Shown one piece after another: positions 42,219-49,817 of a DNA stretch of 64,000 nt (position 1 is its first letter; each line of letters starts with the position of its first letter). Below the pieces are notes generated by a model. The model saw nothing but the letters and a program-made list of their open reading frames with translations, did no database searches and was not told where the DNA came from. Origin of the DNA: Symbioplanes lichenis. GTDB lineage: Bacteria; Actinomycetota; Actinomycetes; Mycobacteriales; Micromonosporaceae. The stretch spans positions 124,001 to 188,000 of the forward strand of contig NZ_JAUZQD010000010.1 in the NCBI RefSeq assembly GCF_030709675.1, in the 5' to 3' direction. The translations under genes and the position numbers were made by a program.

Positions 42219-42584
42219 TCAGGCGTGCTGCAAGCGGTGGACGCCGGCGTCGCTGAGGCCGAGGACGACGTCGGCGCCGACCATGCGGAGGACGTCGCGG
42301 ACCAGGGGCTGCGGGTTGCGTACGGTCAGGGCCGTCGCCTGGTTCGTCGCCTCGGCGTGGCACTGCAGCAGGCCGCGGGTGCCGGCGGCGTCGATGAAGG
42401 TGACCTGGCCGAGGTCGAGCACCACGCGGCCGGGCCGCCGGTCGGCCAGCAGCTCGCCGACGGCCTTGCGCAGCGCGCCGACGGTGTCGTGGTCGAGCTC
42501 ACCGGCCACCGCGAGCCGGGCCTCGGGGCCGGTCCCGAGGGGGGACAGCTCGATGGTCAGGGCTTGCCGGTCGGGAAAATCCAT
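42219..42584 (-). CDS. STAS-domain anti-anti-sigma-like protein
   Basis: A 121-residue single STAS domain: LAVAGELDHDTVGALRKAV, VVLDLGQVTFIDAAGTRGLL, then ALTVRNPQPLVRDVLRMVG. Such proteins bind anti-sigma kinases and release sigma factors. In classical SpoIIAA the loop is DSSG, with a Ser that is phosphorylated; here it is DAAGT, so the usual site is alanine and the neighbouring Thr is the only possible hydroxyl. It might be constitutively active or respond in another way. The ATG at 42584 opens just before the first strand. Confidence 0.82.
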   Translation of the reverse strand: MDFPDRQALTIELSPLGTGPEARLAVAGELDHDTVGALRKAVGELLADRRPGRVVLDLGQVTFIDAAGTRGLLQCHAEATNQATALTVRNPQPLVRDVLRMVGADVVLGLSDAGVHRLQHA

Positions 42585-42717
42585 GACTCGTCCCAGGCTG
42601 GGTGCGGCCGGGTGCCTCTCTCTGCCGAAAGTCACCGGCTCCGCCCCCGAGACTACCCCCGCCGGCGTGCGCCCGGCGGACAGATCGGGCTTGCGCTTGC
42701 CTGGAACCATCGCCGGG

Positions 42718-43515
42718 ATGGACGTACGGGCTCTGGCCGGCGCCACCCTCGGCGGCCTCGTCACCGCCGGGGCGATCGCGGCCGTGCTCGGGTCGCTCGA
42801 CGAGTACCAGGTGCACGACTTCGCCGATCAGGACTTCACGATCGGCGTGGCCTACGGCCTCGTGGCGACGGTGGCGGCGGTCGGTGTCATCGCCCTGATC
42901 CACTTCCTGATCGGCGGCCCGCGGCGCCACGTCGTCGTGCCGCTGCTCCTCGTCCCGCTGGCCGTGGTGCCGCTCGTCGCCGGGGCGGAGCGCAACCGGG
43001 TCGAGGCAGCCCTGCTCTGGGGCGCCGCCGCGATCGCCGTGCACGCGCTGATCGCGTACGGGAAAAAGGGCAGTGCGGTTGTCGTCGTGCTCGCGGTCCT
43101 GCTGACGTGGGCCGCCCAGGAGCGGTGGCGGGCGCAGAAGTTCGAGGCAGTGGGGCTGCCGCTGGTCGTGCCGGACATCGCCGGCTATCGGCTGACCGGC
43201 ACCTGGGCCGGCCGCTACTCCGTCAGCATGACTCTGCGTGACCCGTCCGGTCGCCGCGTGCACGCCGTCGTCGAGGGTCCGGGCAGCTCACGGGGCGGCT
43301 GCGGCTCGTCCCCGGACCGCCGCCGGCTGGTGCCCGCCGCACCCCCGGCCCGCGAGTACGCCATCTTCTGCCTGCGGGACGACGCCACCCTGACGCTCGT
43401 GCCGGGCGGTGACGAGCCCCTGGCCGATCTGGTGCCGCTGGTGACCCCGCGCGAGACGGACGCCGCCGAGTTCGCGGACCACCCCGACGACAACACTATG
43501 GCCGAGCCGGATTGA
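42718..43515 (+). CDS. Membrane protein with extracytoplasmic C-terminal domain
   Basis: The 265-residue protein has four hydrophobic helices in its first ~140 residues (ALAGATLGGLVTAGAIAAVLG, VAYGLVATVAAVGVIALIHFL, VVVPLLLVPLAVVPLV, SAVVVVLAVLLTWAA). A ~125-residue soluble domain follows, with paired cysteines (GGCGSS and IFCLRD). No family is recognised. It is divergent from the STAS gene over 133 bases and overlaps the convergent kinase gene by 20 bases. The ATG at 42718 is the first start that gives a complete first helix. Confidence 0.65.
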   Translation: MDVRALAGATLGGLVTAGAIAAVLGSLDEYQVHDFADQDFTIGVAYGLVATVAAVGVIALIHFLIGGPRRHVVVPLLLVPLAVVPLVAGAERNRVEAALLWGAAAIAVHALIAYGKKGSAVVVVLAVLLTWAAQERWRAQKFEAVGLPLVVPDIAGYRLTGTWAGRYSVSMTLRDPSGRRVHAVVEGPGSSRGGCGSSPDRRRLVPAAPPAREYAIFCLRDDATLTLVPGGDEPLADLVPLVTPRETDAAEFADHPDDNTMAEPD

Positions 43516-44959
43516 CGAGCGTGTCGTAGAGCTCGGCGAAGCGGGCGCGCCGGTCCGCGTAGTACGCGGCGTGGGCCGGGCGCGGCTCGTACGTCGCCCC
43601 GGTGGTCCGGGGCTCCCGCGCGACGCCGGGCGCCAGCGTGTCCAGGGCGAGCAGCGCGGTGCCGTGCTGGGTGGAGCGGCGCCGCGTCACGTGGGTCACC
43701 GGCCGGCCGAGCACGTCGGCCAGGATCTGCAGCCAGGCCGGCTGGTCGTTGCTGACCCGGCCCGCCGCGGCGACCTCGGCGACCTGAGGGGCGGCCGGGT
43801 GCAGCTCGTCGGCCACCCGGGCGTACGTGACGGCGACGCCCTCGATGATGCCGCGGAACAGGGCATCGGCGTCCGTGGCGGCCGACACCCCGCCGAAGGC
43901 GGCCCGGGCGCTGCCGGCCCAGCCCGGGGCGCGTTCCCCCGTGAGGTACGGCAGCACGAGCGGCGTGGCGGCGTCCGGCGGCGCGGTCAGGACGGCGTCG
44001 AGCGTGGGACTGAGCCGCAAGGTGCTCTGGGCCCAGCTGACGGCGCGGCCGACGTCGTTGATCGCCCCGCCCAGCAGCGTACGGCCGGCGTCCACCCGGT
44101 AGTTCCACAAGCCGGACGGCAGCGGGTCGGCCGGGCCGTCGAGCAGCACCCGCAGCGCGCCGCTCGTGGCCGTCGCCGCGGTGAGCACCGTCGCGTCGAG
44201 CGCCCCGGACCCGATGTTGCTGGCGTAGCCGTCGGTGATCGGCGGGAACCACACCGCCCGGGCCAGCGCGGGCCTGCTCGCGGCCGGCACCGGCTCGTCC
44301 GACGGCGGGGTGAGCCGGGCCGGGTCGAGATCGGCGGCGGCGAGCAGCTCCGCGTCGAACGTCCCGGTGCGGCGGTCGAGCAGCCCGGTCCACGCGACAG
44401 TGGACGTGCCGGCGAGCGGCTGCCCGATCAGGCGGTGCCAGATGTACTCGCCCAGCGACCACCAGTGGGCGGCCGCCGCGACGACATCGGGCTGGGACGT
44501 GGCGAGCCAGCGCAGGCGCGGCGCGTGGTAGCTGGTGTGCAGGCGGGTGCCGGTGCGCTGCTGGACCGCGTACTCGTCAAGGCTTTCGCGCAGCGCCGCG
44601 ACCGCGCCCGCGCTGCGCGAGTCGGCATAGGTGATGCACGGGGTGAGCGCGCGCCCGGCCGCGTCGACCGCGATCAGCGAGGCGGCGAAGGTGTCCAGCG
44701 CGACGCCGGCGATGCGGGTGCCCAGCCGCGGGTCGCCGGTCACCGCGTCGATGACCTGCCCGACCTCGGCGGTCACCTGGTCGGGATCAATGACCGAGGT
44801 CCCGTCGGGCGCGACCGTGAACGCGTGGGGCACCTTGTGCTGCCGGCCGTGGACCCGCCGGCCCGCCGCGTCGTGGAGGCCGCCGCGCGTCGCCGTCGAC
44901 CCGATGTCCAGGGCGAGCACGAGCGGATCCAGGGCGTCGGCGAGGGAGACATCGGTCAT
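43496..44959 (-). CDS. FGGY-family carbohydrate kinase (gluconokinase-like)
   Basis: The 487-residue sugar kinase has N-terminal LVLALDIGSTATRGGLHDAAGR (phosphate loop), CITYADSRS, a central GWxGLLDRRTG region, and the C-terminal PYLTGERAPGW and AAGRVSNDQPAWLQILADVLG motifs that bind ATP. Length and motifs fit gluconokinase or xylulokinase relatives. It would phosphorylate an imported sugar or sugar acid. It is divergent from the beta-helix gene across a 73-base gap holding a CGAAA-N-TTTCG operator, so the two genes are probably controlled together. Confidence 0.88.
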   Translation of the reverse strand: MTDVSLADALDPLVLALDIGSTATRGGLHDAAGRRVHGRQHKVPHAFTVAPDGTSVIDPDQVTAEVGQVIDAVTGDPRLGTRIAGVALDTFAASLIAVDAAGRALTPCITYADSRSAGAVAALRESLDEYAVQQRTGTRLHTSYHAPRLRWLATSQPDVVAAAAHWWSLGEYIWHRLIGQPLAGTSTVAWTGLLDRRTGTFDAELLAAADLDPARLTPPSDEPVPAASRPALARAVWFPPITDGYASNIGSGALDATVLTAATATSGALRVLLDGPADPLPSGLWNYRVDAGRTLLGGAINDVGRAVSWAQSTLRLSPTLDAVLTAPPDAATPLVLPYLTGERAPGWAGSARAAFGGVSAATDADALFRGIIEGVAVTYARVADELHPAAPQVAEVAAAGRVSNDQPAWLQILADVLGRPVTHVTRRRSTQHGTALLALDTLAPGVAREPRTTGATYEPRPAHAAYYADRRARFAELYDTLVNPARP

Positions 44960-44978
44960 CCGGCCACCCTATCCGGCC

Positions 44979-44993
44979 TCCGAAAGTTTCGGA
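44979..44993. promoter_or_regulatory. CGAAA-N-TTTCG operator between FGGY kinase and beta-helix genes
   Basis: TCCGAAAGTTTCGGA is an odd palindrome with one central base, 39 bases before the beta-helix start and 19 bases before the kinase start. It matches 5'-CGAAA-N-TTTCG-3', a repressor motif reported upstream of actinomycete xylanase genes. This suggests that a LacI-family repressor shuts both genes until a plant-derived sugar is present. Confidence 0.65.
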
Positions 44994-45032
44994 CCGTTGA
45001 CACCGTTTCTTCCGGAACTCTAGGGTCCCCTC

Positions 45033-47003
45033 ATGACCTTGCTGCACGTGGCCACCAGCGGATCCGACGACGCCGAGGGCACGGCCGAAGCGCCGTTCCG
45101 GACGATCAACCGTGCCGCCGCCGAGGCGCGCCCGGGCGACACCGTCGTCGTGCACGCGGGGGAGTACAGGGAGTGGGTCACGCCCCGGCGCGGCGGGCTC
45201 AGCGACACGCGCCGGATCACCTACACGGCGGCCGAGGGCGAGCACGTGGTGATCAAGGGCTCCGAGCGGGTCACGAGCTGGGAGCCTGACGGCGGCACGG
45301 TCTGGCGCGCGGTGCTGCCCAACGCGCTCTTCGGCGACTTCAATCCGTACGCCCTCGAGGTGACCGGCGACTGGATCGTCTACGACGAGGGGGCGCCGCA
45401 CAAGCACCTCGGCGACGTCTATCTCAACGGGCGCAGTTTCTACGAGGCCGCCACGCGGGCCGAGCTCGACGATCCGCCGCTGCGCACCGAGGTCCTCGAC
45501 AACTGGACCGGTGTGCTGACGCCGGTGCCGGACCAGGAGCAGACCCAGTTCCTCTGGTACGCCGAAGTGGGTCCCGAGACGACGACGATCTGGGCCGATT
45601 TCCGGGGCGCCGATCCGAACGTGGAATTGACCGAGGTGAACGTACGCCGGTCGGTGTTCTATCCGCTCGTCCCGCATTTGGACTACATCACCGTCCGGGG
45701 CTTCGAGCTCGCGCAGGCCGCCTGCCCGTGGACGCCCCCGACCGCCGACCAGCCCGGGCTCGTCGGCCCGAACTGGGCCAAGGGCTGGATCATCGAGGAC
45801 AACGTCATCCACGACGCGAAATGCTCGGGCGTCTCGCTCGGCAAGGAGGCGTCGACCGGGCACAACTACGCGTCCGAGCGCGGCGACAAGCCCGGCTACC
45901 AGTACCAGCTGGAGTCGGTCTTCTCCGCCCGTCAGATCGGCTGGGACAAGGAGCACATCGGCTCGCACGTGGTGCGGCGCAACACCATCCACGACTGCGG
46001 CCAGAACGGCATCGTGGGCCATCTCGGCTGCGTCTTCTCGACCATCGAGGACAACCACATCCACCACATCGCGGTGAAACGCGAGTTCTACGGGTACGAG
46101 ATCGGCGGCATCAAATTGCACGCCGCGATCGACGTGACGATCCGGCACAACCGCATCCACGACTGCTCGCTCGGGACCTGGCTCGACTGGGAGACACAGG
46201 GCACCCGGATCACCCGCAACGTCTACCACGACAACAACCGGGATCTCTTCGTCGAGGTCAGCCACGGCCCGTACCTCGTGGACCACAACGTCCTCGGCTC
46301 GCGCGCGTCCTTCGAGTCGTTCAGCCAGGGCGGCGCCTTCATCGGCAACCTGGTCGCCGGCTCGGTGTGGCTGGTGCCGGTGATGGACCGGGCCACGCCC
46401 TACCACCGCCCGCACAGCACCCAGGTCGCCGGCTACGCCGTGATCCGCGGCGGCGACGACCGCTGGATCGGCAACGTCTTCCTGGGCGGGTCGCTGGCGG
46501 AGGCGTACGACAAGGACCGCCGGCAGCCGGGCACGACCGAGGCCGGGTACGGCCTGGCGGGCTACGACGCCCACCCGGCGTCCTTCGAGGAGTACCTGTC
46601 CCGCCTCGCCGCCCAGCCCCCGGGCGACCACCAGCGCTTCGCCGACGTCCTGCAGCCGGTCTGGGCCCGCGACAACGTGTACGTCGCCGGGGCCCACCCC
46701 TTCGCCGGCGAGCCGGACCCCCACATCCTCGACGCCGGCACCGTCTCGATCCTGACCGAGGGCGACCAGGTCCACCTGGTCGCCGACCTCCCCAGCGCCT
46801 TCGACAACGCCCGCGTCGGCCTGGTCGGCGGCCGTGACCTGCCCCGCGTCCGCTTCGCCGACGCCGACTTCGAGGAGCCCGACGGCACCCCGGCCGTGAT
46901 CACCACCGACCTGACCGGCGCCGCACGCTCCGCCACCGAGCCGGCCGCCCCGGGCCCGATCGCCGCCCTGTCCTCCGGTTCCACCCGCACCCGCATCTGG
47001 TGA
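45033..47003 (+). CDS. Right-handed parallel beta-helix protein (GH141-like)
   Basis: A 656-residue protein without a signal peptide. The first ~50 residues (HVATSGSDDAEGTAEAPFRTI, ARPGDTVVVHAGEY) are the DUF1565-like cap that starts many carbohydrate-active beta-helices. Repeats such as WIIEDNVIHDAKCSG, VVRRNTIHDCGQNG, IEDNHIHHI, VTIRHNRIHDC and ITRNVYHDNN follow, with DHNVLGSRASF later. The order resembles family GH141 (alpha-fucosidase/xylanase) proteins, though catalytic residues cannot be named. Being cytoplasmic, it may trim imported oligosaccharides. Its place opposite a kinase over a xylan-type operator supports this. ATG 45033 follows CCCCTC and has no clear binding site. Confidence 0.78.
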   Translation: MTLLHVATSGSDDAEGTAEAPFRTINRAAAEARPGDTVVVHAGEYREWVTPRRGGLSDTRRITYTAAEGEHVVIKGSERVTSWEPDGGTVWRAVLPNALFGDFNPYALEVTGDWIVYDEGAPHKHLGDVYLNGRSFYEAATRAELDDPPLRTEVLDNWTGVLTPVPDQEQTQFLWYAEVGPETTTIWADFRGADPNVELTEVNVRRSVFYPLVPHLDYITVRGFELAQAACPWTPPTADQPGLVGPNWAKGWIIEDNVIHDAKCSGVSLGKEASTGHNYASERGDKPGYQYQLESVFSARQIGWDKEHIGSHVVRRNTIHDCGQNGIVGHLGCVFSTIEDNHIHHIAVKREFYGYEIGGIKLHAAIDVTIRHNRIHDCSLGTWLDWETQGTRITRNVYHDNNRDLFVEVSHGPYLVDHNVLGSRASFESFSQGGAFIGNLVAGSVWLVPVMDRATPYHRPHSTQVAGYAVIRGGDDRWIGNVFLGGSLAEAYDKDRRQPGTTEAGYGLAGYDAHPASFEEYLSRLAAQPPGDHQRFADVLQPVWARDNVYVAGAHPFAGEPDPHILDAGTVSILTEGDQVHLVADLPSAFDNARVGLVGGRDLPRVRFADADFEEPDGTPAVITTDLTGAARSATEPAAPGPIAALSSGSTRTRIW

Positions 47004-47013
47004 ACGGCGTTTA

Positions 47014-47047
47014 AGGTAGATTGCATCTACGTAGATGCAATCTACCT
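47014..47047. promoter_or_regulatory. Perfect 34-base palindrome before ATPase gene
   Basis: A fully symmetrical 34-base sequence, low in GC, lies between the beta-helix stop (47003) and the ATPase start (47060). Each half contains its own dyad, TAGAT-N3-ATCTA, so four TAGAT half-sites are present around a central TACGTA. It could be a double operator, a long hairpin in the mRNA leader, or a recombination site. No loop separates the arms, which makes a simple terminator less likely. Confidence 0.75.
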
Positions 47048-47059
47048 AACGGAGGACCC

Positions 47060-48499
47060 GTGTTCATCGGCCGCCGGTCCGAGCTGTCGTTGCTGACCAA
47101 GCGAATCGATCATGTGACGAGAACCGGCTCGGGTCTCGCTGTGGCCCTCCGCGGTCGACGTCAGGTCGGCAAGTCTCGTCTGGTGCAGGAGCTGTGCGAC
47201 CGTTCCGGCCTGCCCTACCTGTATTTCACTGCCGTCAAGGGCGCCTCGATCAGCGAATCGACGACCCAGTTCCTCGCCGCGTTGACAGAGTCGGACCTGC
47301 CGAACGACCGCGCCTTGCTGCCGGCCGTCCCGCCGGCCGGGGGGTGGGGCGACATGCTGCGCCTTCTCGCCGGTGTGCTGCCGGACCGGCCCAGCGTCGT
47401 CGTGCTCGACGAGGTGCCGTGGCTGACCGAGCAGGACGACACGTTCGACGGGCACCTGCAGGTCGTCTGGGACCGGCTGTTGTCACACCGGCCGGTTCTG
47501 CTGCTCCTGCTCGGCAGCGACCTGCACATGATGCAGCGCCTCACCGCCTACGATCGGCCCTTCTACGGCCGGGCCGACACTCTCGTCCTCGGCCCGCTGA
47601 ATCTCGCCGAGAGCGCCGCGGCGACCGGCCTCACCGGCTCCGATGCCGTCGACGCCCACCTCATCACCGGCGGGCTGCCGGGCGTCTTGTTGCGCTGGCC
47701 CACCGGCACTCCGGCGGAGACACACGTGCGCGACGAGTGCGCTGACCCCTCGTCGCCCTTGTTCGTGGTGCCGGAGCAGTCCCTGGCGTCCGAGTTCCCA
47801 AACCCGGACGTCGCCCGGCGCGTCGTCGAAGCGGTCGGCGGCGATGCCCGGGCGTTCACCACGATCGCCAGTGCGGCCGGCGGCCGGGACGGCCAGGTCA
47901 GCTCGGGCACCCTGTCCCCGCTGTTGCGGCAGCTCACCGACGATAAGCAGGTGCTGGCCTCCGACCAGCCGCTGTCGATCAGCAGCGGCAAGCCGGCCCT
48001 GTACCGCGTCGCCGACAGCAACCTGCGGCTCTACCTCGCCATCCTGCGAGACGTGCACAACCTGACGCGGCGCGGGCGGCCCGACGCCGGTTTCTCGCTG
48101 TTCCGGAACAGGTGGATCAGTTGGCGCGGTCGAGCGGTCGAGCCTCTGGTTCGCGCCTCGCTCGAGGAGGCCGCGATAGCCGGCAGCCTGCCGTGGCCGG
48201 AGACGCAGGTCGTCGGCGGCTGGTGGAACAGGCAGTTCAATCCCGAGATCAATCTCGTCGGCGCCGACCGGGCGCCCGTGGCGACGCGCATCCTCTTCTG
48301 CGGCTCGCTCAAGTGGCTCGGGACGCCCTTCGACGCGCATGATCTGCAGCGGCTGCGGGAGGGGGCCCGGCAGGTTCCGGGGTTCGACCCTGCCGGCACC
48401 GGGCTCGTCGTGGTGTCGCGGTCGGGCGCGGACCTGCCGCCTGGCGCGGTGGACGCGGTCTGGGGGCCGGACGATCTCGTGGGGGTCTGGCCGGGGTGA
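47060..48499 (+). CDS. AAA-type ATPase with DUF234-like C-terminus
   Basis: The 479-residue protein opens with FIGRRSELSLLTKRI, a Walker A GRRQVGKSR (~31-39) and a Walker B VVVLDEVPWL (~113-122), then SDLHMM and a winged-helix region. The C-terminal part (LRQLTDDKQVLASDQPLS, LYRVADSNLRLYLAIL, WWNRQFNPEINLVG, ILFCGSLKW) resembles the DUF234 nuclease-like domain found in archaeal-type ATPases, with E-NLVG and CGSLKW as possible metal site residues. The role is unknown; such genes are spread patchily and may be mobile. The GTG at 47060 follows GGAGG and the 34-base palindrome. Confidence 0.8.
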   Translation: MFIGRRSELSLLTKRIDHVTRTGSGLAVALRGRRQVGKSRLVQELCDRSGLPYLYFTAVKGASISESTTQFLAALTESDLPNDRALLPAVPPAGGWGDMLRLLAGVLPDRPSVVVLDEVPWLTEQDDTFDGHLQVVWDRLLSHRPVLLLLLGSDLHMMQRLTAYDRPFYGRADTLVLGPLNLAESAAATGLTGSDAVDAHLITGGLPGVLLRWPTGTPAETHVRDECADPSSPLFVVPEQSLASEFPNPDVARRVVEAVGGDARAFTTIASAAGGRDGQVSSGTLSPLLRQLTDDKQVLASDQPLSISSGKPALYRVADSNLRLYLAILRDVHNLTRRGRPDAGFSLFRNRWISWRGRAVEPLVRASLEEAAIAGSLPWPETQVVGGWWNRQFNPEINLVGADRAPVATRILFCGSLKWLGTPFDAHDLQRLREGARQVPGFDPAGTGLVVVSRSGADLPPGAVDAVWGPDDLVGVWPG

Positions 48500-48615
48500 T
48501 CGTTGCGGGTTGTGGATACGGTATGGCTTTTTCGGTATAGACAAACGTGCATGTCAGGGGCCTAGTCTCGGCGGAACGGGCGCTCACCGGGCGTCCGACG
48601 GACGAGAGGATCCCC

Positions 48616-49812
48616 ATGGCGATTCGACGACCCCGCCTCGGTGCGGCCCTGGCCGCCGGCCTCGCCGCGGCCACCGCCGCCGCCCTCACCTCGACCCCCG
48701 CGATTGCCGCTCCCACCGGTCAGATCCTGCTGGCCGGGACCGCGTCGGCCGTTCCCGGAAGCTACATCGTCGTCCTCAAGGACACCGCGGTGACCAAGGC
48801 CGCCGGTGCCGGTAAGGCAGCCGGCCAGGACAAGCTCGCCGCGAAGTACGACGGCAGCGTCGCGCGGACCTTCGGCTCGGTGCTCAACGGCTTCGAGGCG
48901 AAGCTGAGCGAGTCGGCGGCCAAGCGCCTCGCGGCCGACCCCTCCGTCGCGTACGTGGAACAGAACCAGACCGTCTCGCTCAGCGTGACCCAGTCCGGGG
49001 CGACCTGGGGGCTGGACCGGATCGACCAGGCGAACCTGCCGCTGAGCACCACCTACACCTACACGCAGACGGCGTCCAACGTGACGGCGTACATCATCGA
49101 CACCGGCATTAAGTACACGCACAACGACTTCGGCGGCCGGGCCCGCTTCGGCTACGACGCGGTCGGGACCGGCGGCGTGGACTGCAACGGGCACGGGACG
49201 CACGTGGCGGGCACGGTCGGCGGGACCACGTACGGGGTCGCGAAGCAGGTCAAGCTCGTCGGGGTGCGGGTGCTGAACTGCTCCGGGTCGGGCACCAACG
49301 CCGGGGTCATCGCGGGCGTCAACTGGGTGACCACGAACGCCGTGAAGCCCGCCGTCGCCAACATGAGCCTCGGCGGCGGGGCCAGCACCGCCCTGGACAA
49401 CGCGGTCGCGAACTCGATCAGCTCCGGGGTCACGTACGCCCTGGCGGCCGGCAACTCGACCGCGAACGCGTGCAACTCCTCGCCCGCCCGGGTCGCCTCG
49501 GCGATCACGGTCGGCGCGACGACCAGCACCGACGCCCGGGCGTCGTACTCGAACTACGGCACCTGCCTGGACATCTTCGCGCCGGGCTCGTCCATCACAT
49601 CCGACTGGTACAGCAGCAACACCGCGACCAACACGATCAGCGGCACGTCGATGGCCTCACCGCACGTGGCGGGGGCGGCGGCGCTGGTGCTGTCGGCCAA
49701 CCCGTCCTACACGCCGGCTCAGGTCCGGGACAACCTGGTGAACCGGGCGACGGCGAACAAGGTGACCAACCCGGGAACCGGTTCCCCCAACCGGCTGCTG
49801 TTCGTAGGCTGA
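48616..49812 (+). CDS. Secreted subtilisin-like serine protease (S8)
   Basis: The 398-residue preproprotein has a Sec signal (MAIRRPRLGAALAAGLAAAT), an I9 inhibitor propeptide (~45-120: SYIVVLKD...FGSVLNGFEAKLSESAAKRL...VAYVEQN) and a catalytic domain with Asp163 (IIDTGI), His (~194, NGHGTHVAG) and Ser (~345, SGTSMASPHVAG). These match the proteinase K/aqualysin group. Cysteine pairs are present as in secreted homologues. ATG 48616 follows GAGAGGATC. The promoter region (48500-48615) contains CGGTATAGACAAACG (48533), similar to a box upstream of the multicopper oxidase operon. A palindrome at 49774 lies within the last codons. Confidence 0.93.
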   Translation: MAIRRPRLGAALAAGLAAATAAALTSTPAIAAPTGQILLAGTASAVPGSYIVVLKDTAVTKAAGAGKAAGQDKLAAKYDGSVARTFGSVLNGFEAKLSESAAKRLAADPSVAYVEQNQTVSLSVTQSGATWGLDRIDQANLPLSTTYTYTQTASNVTAYIIDTGIKYTHNDFGGRARFGYDAVGTGGVDCNGHGTHVAGTVGGTTYGVAKQVKLVGVRVLNCSGSGTNAGVIAGVNWVTTNAVKPAVANMSLGGGASTALDNAVANSISSGVTYALAAGNSTANACNSSPARVASAITVGATTSTDARASYSNYGTCLDIFAPGSSITSDWYSSNTATNTISGTSMASPHVAGAAALVLSANPSYTPAQVRDNLVNRATANKVTNPGTGSPNRLLFVG

Positions 49813-49817
49813 CCCAT

